DNA of 64,000 bases from Panopea generosa (lineage: Eukaryota > Mollusca > Bivalvia > Adapedonta > Hiatellidae): the NCBI GenBank assembly GCA_029582155.1, contig CM055901.1, positions 46,497,228 through 46,561,227 of the forward strand. Direction: 5' to 3'. Shown piece by piece: positions 36,901 to 46,672 of the stretch. Under the pieces are notes generated by a model. It was given only the letters and a program-made list of their open reading frames with translations, was not told the origin of the DNA and made no database searches. The position numbers were made by a program, and so were the translations under genes. How positions within the stretch are numbered: position 1 is the first letter of the stretch; each line of letters begins with the position of its first letter.

Positions 36901-39900
36901 CATATCCTGGAGAATGTGGACATGACATTTGAGTTGCTGTAGCATATAATACTGAAGAAAGTCATTGATACCAAAGAAATAGAATTCAACAATATAACTT
37001 ACATTAACAACATGAAATTAACTATTGTGATGTCATATTTTAATATCATAAAAATGTAATAGTACACTATCAGGGAGGAATCTCGTATATTTAGGGGGAG
37101 GAGTGTAAAGAAACTACAAAATTTGACATATTCAAATATGTACAAAACTCAACATAATTTTATATATATGCAAATACTAAACAAGGTTATTTAAGTGGGG
37201 TGGGGGGAGGATATAAGACAGTTATACCCCCATGTTTTGTACGCAAGTTTGCAAAATATGATCAATGTATAAAATATTAACATGTACAATTATAATGTTG
37301 TTATACAAAATAATCCTTTTGTAATCTATCAATCAAGACTGTAATATTATATTTAATCCCTGAATCACATGGTCTCCTATTTAAACAAAATGTGTTCAAT
37401 TAATTATGATAAACAAACCATTCCAGCATTATTATAAGTTTGTTGAAGTCTTTTCTTTTAGTTTTTACTCTCTTACAATATTTACTTTTTTACTCTTTCT
37501 AATTTATTCATTTGACAACTGCCATACTCAACAATTTATGTTCTTTGAAACACTTGACCTGTAAATGGGTACAAAATGTACCTTGTTAACTTCAAAACAT
37601 AGGCACAAACTCTACATTGCAGCCTAAAATTTTGTGATCAAAACTACATTCGAACCAGTTAGAAGGGTAGAAACTCTACATTTGAACTAATTATATTGGG
37701 GTCAAAACTCTACATTAAATCCAAATAAAACTCTGTACCCCGTAATGAACAAGGGGTCAAAACTCTACATTAAATCCAATTAAAACTCTGTACCCCGTAA
37801 TGAACAAGGGGTCAAAACTCTACATTAAATCCAATTAAAACTCTGTACCCCGTAATGAACAAGGGGTCAAAACTCTACATTAAATCCAAATAAAACTCTG
37901 TACCCCGTAATGAACAAGGGGTCAAAACTCTACATTAAATCCAAATAAAACTCTGTTTACACAATTGTATAAGCTCATTTCTAGCCTGGAGTTCCTAGGC
38001 AGGAGGGATTTGAACCCCAGAATGAACAAGGGGTCAAAAGTCTACATTAGGTATCCAGAAAGGAGGGTCAAAGCTCTACATCGCATTATGCAAAAGAAAT
38101 AGGGGTCAAAATTCTATATCAGAAGTCTACAAAGAGGAGTCAAAATGGTGTGACAAATATGATATAGGGAATAACATCCCCACCCCACCATCCAGGTGGA
38201 AAATAAGCCTGAACATTCCTCTCTGTTTACACCATACAGCCATTATAAGGTTATTAGATGTTACCCAATATATTCATCTGTACTATGTTGTAGATGATGG
38301 CAATGTCACACTGGCAGAGTACATGGATTACTTTAAAATACCAATAGAGGTTGCCCAGCCAATATTCAATGCATACGACACAGATAACGACGGTATGCTG
38401 CAGACAGCTTATTTGCATGATCTGCATCTGCTGGACCACGATGGTAAGGAAAATATTAAAATATTGTTTGTTCTCTTCCTTTTTTATACAAATTTTAGAA
38501 GCATGTAGTTTTTTATCCAAACAAAAACACCTGTTCATGATTTTTGATAATGAATATTGAGGAATTGGAGCATTCCTTTTATATTAGTCATTGGGAATAC
38601 TTTTACCTTCCTACTCCATTTCAAAAACTAGGAACAAACATTATATTTATGTTGACCTGTTATCTTATTTATTCTTTGGTCAAATAAAATGTTATGGTCT
38701 TTTTTCTGTAAGATACATTCAGGGCTGTAGCCAAAGTTTGATTTTACACGAGGCTAGAACCAAACCATGCTAGGTGTCCAGTGGCATGTTCCCCCCGAAA
38801 AACTCTGAGCTCCTAGAATGCATTTCCTGTGTTTTGCTGATATCTGAGATATATTTTAAGCCTTTCATATCGATAAAAAAAACTGCATTTTATACAGTTG
38901 TCCATCATTTACACAATTATATTTAATACACATTGGTCGCCTTTTAGACCTGACATAATTGTACTTGGTCGCCTTTTAGACCTGACATAATTGTACTTGG
39001 TTGCCTTTTAGAACTGACATAATTGTACTTGGTAGCCTTTTAAACCTGACATAATTGTATTTGATAGCCTTTTAGACCTGACATAATTGTACTTGGTTGC
39101 CTTTTAGAACTGACATATTTATACTTGGTAGTCTTTTAGACCTGTCATAATTGTACTTGGTTGCCTTTTAGACCTGACATAATTGTACTTGGTTGCCTTT
39201 TAGACCTGACATATTTGTACTTGGTTGCTTTTTAGACCTGACATAATTGTATTTGGCTGCCTTTTAGACCTGACATAATTGTACTTGGCTGCTTTTTAGA
39301 ATTGACATAATTATACTTGGTAGCCTTTTAGACCTGACAAAATTGTACTTGGTAGCCTTTTAAACCTACATAATTGTACTTGGTTGCCTTTTAGACCTGA
39401 CATAATTGTACTTGGTTGCCTTTTAGAACTGACATATTTATACTTGGTAGTCTTTTAGACCTGTCATAATTGTACTTGGTTGCCTTTTAGACCTGACATA
39501 ATTATACTTGGTAGTCTTTTAGACCTGACATAATTGTACTTAGTTGCCTTTAAGAACTGACATAATTATACTTGGTAGCCATTTAGACCTGACATAATTG
39601 TACTTGGTAGCCTTTTAGACCTGACATAATTATACTTGGTAGCCTTGTAGACCTGACATAAATGTATTTGATACCCTTTTAGACCTGAAATAATTATACT
39701 TGGTAGCCTTTTAGACCGGACATAATTGTACTTGGTTGCCTTTAAGACCTGACATAATTATACTTGGTAGCCTTGTAGACCTGACATAATTGTATTTGAT
39801 AGCTTTTTAGACCTGACATAATTATACTTGGTAGCCTTTTAGACCGGACATAATTGTACTTGGTTGCCTTTTAGACCTGACATAATTGTACTTGGTTGCC

Positions 39901-42900
39901 TTTTAGAACTGACATATTTATACTTGGTAGTCTTTTAGACCTGTCATAATTGTACTTGGTTGCCTTTAAGACCTGACATAATTGTACTTGGTTGCCTTTT
40001 AGACCTGACATATTTGTACTTGGTTGCTTTTTAGACCTGACATAATTGTATTTGGCTGCCTTTTAGACCTGACATAATTGTACTTGGCTGCTTTTTAGAA
40101 TTGACATAATTATACTTGGTAGCCTTTTAGACCTGACAAAATTGTACTTGGTAGCCTTTTAAACCTACATAATTGTACTTGGTTGCCTTTTAGACCTGAC
40201 ATATTTGTACTTGGTTGCCTTTTAGACCTGACATAATTGTACATGGTTGCCTTTTAGACCTGACATATTTGTACTTGGTTGCCTTTTAGACCTGACATAA
40301 TTGTACATGGCTGCTTTTTAGAACTGACATAATTATACTTGGTAGCCTTTTAGACCAGACATAATTGTACTTGGTTGCCTTTTAGAACTGACATAATTGT
40401 ACTTGGTAGTCTTTTAGACCTGACATACTTGTACTTGGTTGCTTTTTAGAACTGACATAATTATACTTGGTAGTCTTTTAGACATGACATAATTGTACTT
40501 TGTAGCCTTTTAAACCTGACATAATTGTATTTGATAGCCTTTTAGACCTGACATAATTATACTTGGTAGCCTTTTAGACCAGACATAATTGTACTTGGTT
40601 GCCTTTTAGACCTGACATAATTATACTTGGTAGTCTTTTAGACCTGACATAATTGTACTTGGTTGCCTTTAAGAACTGACATAATTATACTTGGTAGCCA
40701 TTTAGACCTGACATAATTGTACTTGGTAGCCTTTTAGACCTGACATAATTATACTTGGTAGCCTTGTAGACCTGACATAAATGTATTTGATAGCCTTTTA
40801 GACCTGAAATAATTATACTTGGTAGCCTTTTAGACCGGACATAATTGTACTTGGTTGCCTTTTAGACCTGACATAATTATACTTGGTAGCCTTGTAGACC
40901 TGACATAATTGTATTTGATAGCTTTTTAGACCTGACATAATTATACTTGGTAGCCTTTTAGACCGGACATAATTGTACTTGGTTGCCTTTTAGAACTGAC
41001 ATAATTATACTTGGTAGTCTTTTAGACCTGACATAATTGTACTTGGTTACCTTTTAGACCTGACATAATTGTACTTGGTTGCCTTTTAGACCTGACATAA
41101 TTGTACTTGGTTACCTTTTAGACCTGACATATTTGTACTTGGTTGCTTTTTAGACCTGACATAATTGTACTTGGCTGCTTTTTAGAACTGACATAATTAT
41201 ACTTGGTAGCCTTTTAGACCAGACATAATTGTACTTGGTTGCCTTTTAGACCTGACATAATTGTACTTGGTTGCTTTTTAGAACTGACATAATTGTACTT
41301 GGTTGCCTTTTAGACCGGACATAATTGTACTTGGTAATCTTTTAGACCTGACATACTTGTACTTGGTAGCCTTTTAGACCTGACATACTTGCACTTGGTA
41401 GCCTTTTAGACCAGACATAATTGTATTTGATAGCCTTTAGACCTGACATACTTGTACTTGGAAGCCTTTTAGACCCGACATACTTGTACTTGGAAGCCTT
41501 TTAGACCTGACATACTTGTACTTGGAAGCCTTTTAGACCTGACATACTTGTACTTTGTAGCCTTTTAGACCTGACATAATTGTACGTGGTAGCCTTTTAG
41601 ACCTGACATACTTGTACTTTGTAGCCTATTAGGCCTGACATACTTGTACTTGATAGCCTTTTAGACCTGACATAATTGTACTTTGTAGCCTTTTAGACCT
41701 GACATAATTGTACTTGATAGCCTTTTAGACCTAACATACTTGTACTTGGTAGCCTTTTAGACTTGACATATCAATAACTCTTACTAGATTTGATAAGAAT
41801 ATTGTTTCTTTCATTAAGATATACTGGGACTGAAAATATGATATGTGAAGGATATGACATTTTGTTGCAAGATCAATTCTTCTTTTGTACAAAAATACTT
41901 ATCAAAAATGCAAGTATTTACAAATTCTACAGGAGGCAAGTGCCTCCATTTGCCCATACACAGTTACACATAGTCTGTGCTTAGTTGTGAACAAATGTAC
42001 ATAAATTAGCGTTATTAATAAATAGTTAAGCAGGTTTACCATCGTTGAAAAAAGCTTACTGCTGTTAACATAAATATTACAGTACTAGTCAGCGGCGTAG
42101 CTGCCTTTACAACACTTTGCCCGGGCTTGCATATTTTCTTGCTAATGCATCGTTTTATATCTCCTGGAAATGCACCCAGAATGACGAAATGCATACTAAA
42201 AATCAAAATTTTCTGAGGTGCAGACCCCTCTAGAACCTGCTGGGCGTTCACATCATTTAAGGGCCAGCTACGCCACTGCTAGTATAACTCTTATTCTCAT
42301 GTCATTACTCAAGTTCTTGTTACCAAGGTGATGGCCAAGTAAACCTCAAGGAATGGGAGCATTATGAGACTGGGGTAAGTACCAGGATAAATCTGTTCTA
42401 GAACCATAATGCTGAACAATATGATTATGAATTAAATTTATTTCCATTTTTTTTTTTGTTTGGCAGTTTTTCAGGATGAAAACTTTTGATTTTTTTTTTT
42501 TTTTTTTGATTAGCCAACTTATTTTGGGAACAACAAAAATTAGCATTATTGTAAAGTGGCACACCCAAGTTCAGACTTTTGACACGAGACATACACAACC
42601 AGGTCTGGTTAAAGTTCAGTTGTCAGCATGCCTGAATATCAATCCAGTGGTCATGAGGTTGAATCCCAGCCTGGTGACAGTCTCCATGACAATTGATATA
42701 CAACATGCATCTCATTACCATTCACCACTGATTCAAGTGGGAAAGTTATCTATTACTTGGAGAGATGGGTATGCCTGAGTACTGGTTAACCTTCCAAGAT
42801 CCCAGGAAACAGTGGTTAGGTTAAATCATTGTCTGTTGGCCCTCGATGGGATAAAAATGGTAAATAATATTTAAACAAACAAAAATAGAACATACATTCT

Positions 42901-43449
42901 ATCAGAAAATGAGGATGGCAGGTTTTTGTTCTAGTCGCTTAGTGTTCAAAGCCTCTAAGTAAGGATTTTTCAGGACATTCAATGTTTTTTACTTTTTCTA
43001 AGTATAGGTATATATACGATCCTAACACTCCAGACATGCATCCAACAAACAATGTGGTCCAGTTATATAGTCAAAGGAAGTCTGGAAAAGATCTTTGTCA
43101 CAGATATTTAGTATGTTAAGGCTATAATAAATTAACTGCTGGATTATCATCCCCACCCACCTCTTAATTTTCATGCCGCCCCAACCCTTTTTATTTTCAT
43201 AAAAAAAAAAATATTAAAAAAAAAAAAAAAAAAATTTTAAAAATAAAAATAAAATACTCCTGCCCTCCCCCATTTTTAAGAAAAATTTGGATGATAATCT
43301 AGCAATTAATTTACAATGGCCTAATGGTAAATATATATGACCATGCAGTGTAAAGTCACAATAGTATTAAGTGTATTATATTTCAGTTTCTGCAGTGTGT
43401 CTTTGAGCACGGTACCCATGGACACGGTGCAGATTGTTCCCATCGGTAA
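27871..43449 (+). CDS. Secreted four-EF-hand calcium-binding protein (5 exons, 146 aa)
   Basis: Joined exons 27871-27914, 30738-30874, 38294-38443, 42328-42374 and 43387-43449 give 441 nt with all phases matching. Residues 1-18 (MLSFVMIAVCVGLSSAAF) look like a cleavable signal peptide. Four EF-hand loops follow: DRNNNGFISESE, DADHDGNVTLAE, DTDNDGMLQTAY and DHDGDGQVNLKE. Loops 1, 2 and 4 have all ligand positions, while loop 3 has Tyr in place of the usual Glu at position 12. Spacing is 20, 31 and 19 residues, so the loops form two tight pairs. The C-terminus (HGTHGHGADCSHR) is rich in His and has one of two late Cys residues. An AATAAA lies at 43502-43507. The likely role is calcium binding outside the cell or in the secretory lumen. 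A shell or extrapallial-fluid role is possible but unproven. I cannot assign an orthologue. Confidence 0.65.
27915..28682. other. Intron 1, left part: no gene; short repeat
   Basis: AT-rich intronic DNA. 28340-28470 ('gaaagaaccaatcagaaa', 'aaagcaaccgtcg', 'agatgatcaag') matches 31040-31130 in intron 2, so it is a short dispersed repeat of unknown class. Confidence 0.55.
28683..30530 (+). mobile_element. Possible env-bearing LTR-retroelement fossil (intron 1)
   Basis: Two direct repeats of about 125 bp (28690-28815 and 30405-30530; shared words 'ggaaaaggtagtgt' and 'caatctgagacgtgtattg') bracket 1.6 kb. Between them, plus-strand sequence resembles the C-terminal part of an envelope-like glycoprotein. 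It includes an open frame at 29743-30288 with two strongly hydrophobic segments separated by a polar, basic stretch. No gag, protease, polymerase or integrase is present, so most of any parent element is missing and the copy is broken. The repeats differ at several sites, suggesting it is not recent. Assignment to a retroelement family (errantivirus/gypsy-like versus others) is not possible here. The open frame could instead be an unrelated membrane protein. Confidence 0.35.
30738..30874 (+). CDS. EF-hand gene exon 2 (EF1 and front of EF2)
   Basis: Acceptor 'gttgtttgtttaag' and donor 'GTGAGT'. It encodes AAFSLPHGHDLKTLV, then FKMLDRNNNGFISESEL, a complete canonical EF-hand, and ends inside the next loop after GEDAD plus one base. 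Confidence 0.75.
31040..31130. repeat. Short dispersed repeat shared with 28340-28470
   Basis: 'gaaagaaccaatcaaaaa', 'aaagcaaccgtcg' and 'agatgatcaag' occur in the same order and orientation as in intron 1. The class is unknown. Confidence 0.6.
31640..32580 (-). pseudogene. LINE (non-LTR retrotransposon) fragment, endonuclease-RT linker and early RT
   Basis: Read on the minus strand from 32580 downward. First come pieces resembling the linker region: FEYEQVIKLFDGEYKI, then NELLNDCNIDQSEFWKSIGK. Next is a stretch like VEKAVEKAKRDKAGDIDNI, where many LINEs have KA.G.D.I. Finally PIPKLSTAEPRD and YRGIAIATSSMYKMYCNILN correspond to reverse transcriptase motifs 1-2 (YRGI.L.SS..K.Y..IL..RL). The frames are scattered and interrupted, and no catalytic YxDD block was seen, so it is 5'- and 3'-truncated and dead. 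The clade is uncertain (CR1/L2-like or Nimb-like are candidates). It lies antisense in intron 2 of the EF-hand gene. Confidence 0.6.
32581..33100. other. Intron 2: AT-rich, nothing recognised
   Basis: Very AT-rich DNA with no repeat partner or frame of interest. Confidence 0.5.
33752..33905 (+). pseudogene. Possible DDE transposase scrap
   Basis: The frame reads MSVCAASGDQLQQSFTIQTRA, which loosely recalls the 'A.GD.LPP..I' segment of pogo/Tigger-like DDE transposases. It is short and isolated. The evidence is weak. Confidence 0.2.
34145..34640 (+). pseudogene. Mariner-family transposase remnant
   Basis: Plus-strand pieces are typical of mariner transposases. PTEIKADMDKVYGDSALKY and VANWSQCFTNGRQ match the second helix-turn-helix. 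Then come DPRTGWPSSVFSEE, a DP..GRP-like linker, and 340 nt later CTGDETWV, the segment holding the first catalytic Asp. They lie in order but in interrupted frames, and the second and third acidic residues were not recognised. It is a dead DNA transposon copy nested in the palindrome-rich zone. Confidence 0.65.
34690..35110 (+). pseudogene. Degenerate coding region, unidentified
   Basis: After the mariner remnant, plus-strand pieces such as HRISQIPQLQTFNHEFLQ, KIETAMKNTSIFVP and WSTLVGLARKKNPYIAVPM look protein-like in composition and appear in order across small interruptions. I do not recognise the family with confidence. They may belong to the element between the palindromes. Confidence 0.3.
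36071..37559. other. Intron 2, right part: AT-rich, no gene
   Basis: Scattered interrupted coding-like pieces cannot be assigned. A G-rich tract ('gtggggtggggggagg') lies near 37195. No repeat partner in the window. Confidence 0.45.
37560..38140. repeat. 55-bp minisatellite with decayed edges (R7)
   Basis: Four nearly perfect 55-bp units at about 37740-37955 contain 'ggggtcaaaactctacatta', then 'ccccgtaatgaacaa'. More divergent units ('gtcaaaa.tctaca') extend the array on both sides to about 38140. It lies in intron 2, about 150 bp before exon 3. Confidence 0.9.
38294..38443 (+). CDS. EF-hand gene exon 3 (end of EF2, EF3, front of EF4)
   Basis: Acceptor 'ctatgttgtag', donor 'GTAAGG', 150 nt, phase 1 at both ends. 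It completes the loop DADHDGNVTLAE, encodes YMDYFKIPIEVAQPIFNAY and the loop DTDNDGMLQTAY, and stops one base into the fourth residue of loop 4 (LLDHD plus g). G+C and codon use stand out from the AT-rich surroundings. Confidence 0.85.
38444..38930. other. Intron 3, left part: no gene
   Basis: AT-rich sequence between exon 3 and the 32-bp array. Short frames continue from exon 3 on both strands but carry no motif. Confidence 0.5.
38931..41772 (+). repeat. 32-bp minisatellite, ~89 copies, 3'-splice-site-like unit, intronic (R8)
   Basis: Unit of 32 bp: 'acctgacataattgtactt', then 'ggttgccttttag'. On the sense strand of the EF-hand gene each unit presents CTGAC (a consensus branch-point word), then 'ttgccttttag' with the AG 26 nt after the branch-point A. 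Multi-unit blocks recur, for example around 39090-39360 and 39880-40170, and around 39540-39740 and 40660-40870. The last 15 units form a distinct 'catacttgtacttggaagcc' subtype. The array fills most of the 3.9-kb intron 3. Confidence 0.95.
41773..42084. other. Intron 3 spacer between array and TIR element
   Basis: No recognised element. A 64-codon frame is incidental. Confidence 0.5.
42090..42278. mobile_element. 189-bp non-autonomous TIR element with 5-bp target duplication
   Basis: Starts CAGCGGCGTAGCTG and ends CAGCTACGCCACTG, giving 14-bp inverted repeats with one mismatch. CTAGT flanks both sides (42085-42089 and 42279-42283). The CAG..CTG ends with GGCGTAGC are reminiscent of hAT termini, but hAT usually makes 8-bp duplications, so the superfamily is uncertain. 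It has no coding capacity. It sits in intron 3, 49 bp before exon 4. Confidence 0.8.
42328..42374 (+). CDS. EF-hand gene exon 4 (end of EF4)
   Basis: A 47-nt micro-exon between 'cttgttaccaag' and 'GTAAGT'. With the preceding exon it rebuilds the loop DHDGDGQVNLKE and continues WEHYETG, ending in phase 0. The acceptor is weak (AAG, purine-interrupted tract). A TIR element ends 49 bp upstream. Confidence 0.8.
42600..42885 (+). mobile_element. tRNA-derived SINE, copy 2 of family A
   Basis: Same body as the copy at 1412: 'gtctccatgacaattgata', 'ttacttggagagatgggta', 'ctggttaaccttcc' and 'ggccctcgatgggataaaaa'. The B-box-like 'gaggttgaatccc' is preserved in the head. It lies in intron 4 of the EF-hand gene. 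Confidence 0.8.
42886..43386. other. Intron 4 remainder with poly-A tract
   Basis: A long A-rich tract lies at about 43200-43255. Nothing else recognised up to the terminal exon acceptor. Confidence 0.5.
43387..43449 (+). CDS. EF-hand gene terminal exon
   Basis: Acceptor 'attatatttcag' (43375-43386). It encodes FLQCVFEHGTHGHGADCSHR, then TAA. AATAAA follows 53 nt after the stop. An internal CG|GTAACA could act as a donor and lead to another exon (candidate at 47692-47814), so the terminal status is likely but not certain. Confidence 0.6.
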   Translation, partial: FLQCVFEHGTHGHGADCSHR

Positions 43450-43501
43450 CACCAGAAATGAAATAATAGAGGCCATGTAATGTTCACATTATTTATAATA
43501 T

Positions 43502-43507
43502 AATAAA
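43502..43507 (+). terminator. Polyadenylation signal AATAAA of the EF-hand gene
   Basis: Canonical AATAAA 53 nt after the predicted stop codon, in a short AT-rich 3' UTR and before the SINE at 43622. Confidence 0.5.
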
Positions 43508-43621
43508 GAATTGCTGGTCTTGGCAGCATTGAAACAAATATATCTATAGTATTGTATGTATATTCCTAATGCACCAACAACACCCAAATTATACGTAGCT
43601 GTACTGTACCAACATGTATAA

Positions 43622-43925
43622 AACCACAGATTGGTCTAGTGGTAGAGCATTTGCCGCATATGCGTCATGGGTTTGATCCCCGGCCGGGTCATACCAAAGA
43701 CTTGAAAAATGATACTTTCCTCGCTTGGTGCTCAGTATTGAGAGGATAGTTCTAGGTCTGGTCAGCGCGGTGTCTGTATAATGTGAATGGGTGGGGTATA
43801 ATACCATGTGTCTGCAGCATAATACTCCAGTGTGACAGCACTTCTAATACTGTATCAAGAAGACACCGCCCTGATATGATTGAAATTGTTGAAAATAACA
43901 CCATACAACTACAACCACAACCAAC
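43622..43925 (+). mobile_element. tRNA-derived SINE, family C
   Basis: The tRNA-like head 'gattggtctagtggtagagc' precedes 'gtcatgggtttgatccccgg' (B box) and 'ccgggtcatacc'. An unrelated body follows ('aatgatactttcctcgctt', 'ggtctggtcagcgcggtg') and an A/C-rich tail ('caactacaaccacaacc'). A genuine tRNA is excluded because the acceptor stem does not close and the tail is SINE-like. Confidence 0.75.
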
Positions 43926-44490
43926 ATGTATATATCTCTAATGTGAAACAGTGTTAACTGTGTGTATGTCTGTATCAAAGGTGGATCTACTCTTTAACAG
44001 AAACCTGTGTACGCACCCCCCCCCCCCCCCCCCCCCAAAAAAAAATCCTTTATTTTATTAAGATTCACTATATTTCTACTGAAAAACATGTGTGCCCATT
44101 CAAATTTTGTGTGCATCCCTCTAAACTGAAATCCTGAATCCGCTCCTTTGTAGAATGGATCAAATTGAAATCAAAATGAAATCACACGACTCATTTAATA
44201 CTCACAAAATATGTTGCATTTTTAAGCGGGAAATCTCTTTCAGTCTAACCTATGCGCATAGCCCAAGTTAGGAAATTCCGTTTAAATATATTATTTTTGC
44301 ATGTTTAAATAGATATCCTTTTGGCAATAGAGCGTCAGTGAGTATATATAGGCTTGGTACATTGGAAAAATATTTTTTTAGTCAATTTTAAAAGATTGAA
44401 AAATCCTGATAAATTCCCTTTAATGTCATTTTGACATCTACTTCATGCAAGTTACTTTTTTTCTTCCAATAATAAATTATTTCTTCCAAT
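43926..44490. other. Gene-free stretch with poly-C and a dispersed repeat
   Basis: A run of about 25 C lies at about 44007-44036. 44060-44155 matches 10655-10747 ('aaactgaaatcctgaatccg'). The remainder is unremarkable. Confidence 0.6.
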
Positions 44491-44735
44491 TAACGGTCCT
44501 CCATGACCTAGTGGTCATCTCAAGATCACCAACCTCTCATCACTAAGGTCGTAGGTTCGATTCTCACTTGGTTTAAAAACTTTATGTGAGAAAGTTTGTC
44601 AGTTACTTGCGGAAGGATGGTGACTCTACTCGGAATTATTCTGAGGTCACCCTCCACCAATAAAACTAGATATGCCATATATAACCGGAATGTGTTGAAA
44701 TGGTGTTTAACCCATTGTTTCAATCATTTATTTTT
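44491..44735 (+). mobile_element. SINE family B (RUDI/Meta-like), fullest copy
   Basis: Head 'catgacctagtggtcatctc' and B box 'gtaggttcgattctc', then the conserved body 'cagttacttgcggaaggatg', 'gtgactctactcgg' and 'caccaataaaactagatatg'. The 3' end is 'gaatgtgttgaaatggtg', then 'tttaaccca'. The body is the kind shared by RUDI/Meta-type SINEs of molluscs and other animals. Its relatives in this window lie at 10498, 23114 and 45335 (minus). Confidence 0.8.
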
Positions 44736-45334
44736 TGTGAACCAGTTACATGTGTATGAAATAAAGTAATGAATTTTTACATAAAAATTATCTTTATTAT
44801 AATTATGAAGACAATGCATTCAAAAAGTCTTGAATATTTTTTTAATGGGGTTAAAGGAAGTATATCATTTTTTTTTCAAAATTTTAAAATCTGCTTAAAC
44901 CATTTATTTCTACTATACCATGCCTATACATACTCAGTCACTGACTCTTGATTGCCATAAGTATATTATCTACTCAAATTTGCCAAAATAATATATTTCT
45001 TAACTTGGCTTGTGCGCCCAGGTGAGACTTAAATACATTTCCAGTTTTTTGTGACACATCACATTTCATTTTGATTTCAATCTGACACATCATGCTGGTT
45101 AACATATTGTAGAATTTATTTCGTCTTGAATAGAGTTCAAATGACAATGTGAAGGTCTTCAAGCAGTATTTTAGTGCCGTCTAATTTTAAAATGGGAATT
45201 TTGTTTTTTTTAGGTTACCACTCTAATTAAAATAATGTTTCTGTAAATTTTTGGTTGATTTGATATACCAAACCATTAGGATTTTATTGATTTATGATAA
45301 TGAGACATTTATAGCATTTTTTCCTGATATACTA
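44736..45334. other. AT-rich gene-free stretch
   Basis: No recognised repeats or exons; short frames only. Confidence 0.5.
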
Positions 45335-45575
45335 CCTTTAAATGCCATCTTCAACATATTTTAAGTTATATATGACCAGTTTTACTGGTAGATGTAAAAT
45401 ACAGGTGCATATCCATGAATCTGAGTAGAACCACTGTCCTTTCGCAAGTAAATGGCAAACTTTCTCACATAAAGGATCTGAATTGTGATAGACTCGAACC
45501 AATGACATCAGTGGTGAGAGACAAGTGATCTTGAGATGATGCTTGAGATCACTTAGCCATTGTAAGACTTGAAAA
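45335..45575 (-). mobile_element. SINE family B (RUDI/Meta-like), minus strand
   Basis: The minus strand reads a tRNA-like head with 'attggttcgagtctatc', then 'gagaaagtttgccatttact', 'ggacagtggttctactcag' and 'ccagtaaaactggtcatata'. It matches the plus-strand copy at 44491 across its length. The two copies lie in opposite orientation 600 bp apart, so one RNA could pair with itself. Confidence 0.75.
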
Positions 45576-46551
45576 AACAAACAGATCATATGTAAGGTTT
45601 ATTTGATATGGTTTTGGGTCTTTGACAAATAATTAATTCTGCCATGATTTCATATACAGATTTAATCTGTAAAGTTCAACAAAATTTACAAGTTCAAACA
45701 AAACAACAACAAATCATTAAATCTTTTTGTCAGAGTATAACAGTTTTATAAAAGAAGTGGTTATTTACAAACATTTCAACCACAAACACAATATTCCAAC
45801 ATTCAATTTGAAAAAAACAAACAAATTTGATAGTGTTCAGCACCATTTTCAATACATTGTATTCTAATATGTCCAGTTTAATTGGTGGAAGAATTTCCTG
45901 TTTTCCCATGGTATTCCAGTAACTGTCATTTTTTTTGGACCACTGCTGTCCCCCTATGGTTAGTAAATACCTTTAAATGGACCCAGTCTTCGTTGTTACA
46001 ACTAAACAATGTTAAAAAAATGATTAAAATTATGCCTAAAATAAATGAGAAAAAGACAACTTCCTGTGTTTCCATAGTATTCCTATGTAAAAAGACACTC
46101 TGACTTGATGGACCCTGGTACCTTCATTTTAACAAACTTAAAACCCCTACTCATAGGGATCATTTATAAAAAAAATATGAATATAAAATTTGACTGTTTG
46201 ACTCATATGATTTCTAAATAGTAGTATTCCTTGATGTTTAACTGATAAGCCTATGAGGTGGGGCCATTTTGACCCTGTAACAAAATATATAGTTAACATG
46301 GCCTAAAATAGCGTGTCATTAAGTCCAATGTTATCAATATTGTATAGAGGTAGCAAAAAGAAGTATGACAATATTAATCTAGTTTGATTAAGCTTGTAGC
46401 TAGGAAGATGAGGATAAAGTGTTTTAAAGATATTTTACTAGGTTAATTTTTTTTAAGTTATTATGACGTTTATTTCATAAAAATCTGTTAAGTATTACGG
46501 ATTTTAGAAACTTTAACTGGGTTTCAATTTGTAAGAAAAACAATTTTATGA
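45576..46551. other. Gene-free stretch with possible bivalve-type repeat pieces
   Basis: 46100-46290 ('gatggaccctggtacc', 'aacccctactcatagggat', 'gaggtggggccattttgac') resembles bivalve dispersed repeats. The remainder is AT-rich. No gene. Confidence 0.4.
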
Positions 46552-46672
46552 GTGGCCTAAATGGTAATGTTATGCTATATTGTGGCCTAAATGGTAATGT
46601 TATGCTATATTGTGGCCTAAATGGTAATGTTATGCTATATTGTGGCCTAAATGGTAATGTTATGCTATATTG
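46552..46672. repeat. 30-bp tandem repeat, 4 identical copies (R9)
   Basis: Four copies of a 30-bp unit ('gtggcctaaatggtaatg', then 'ttatgctatatt') with essentially no differences, so it expanded recently or is kept homogeneous. Confidence 0.95.
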
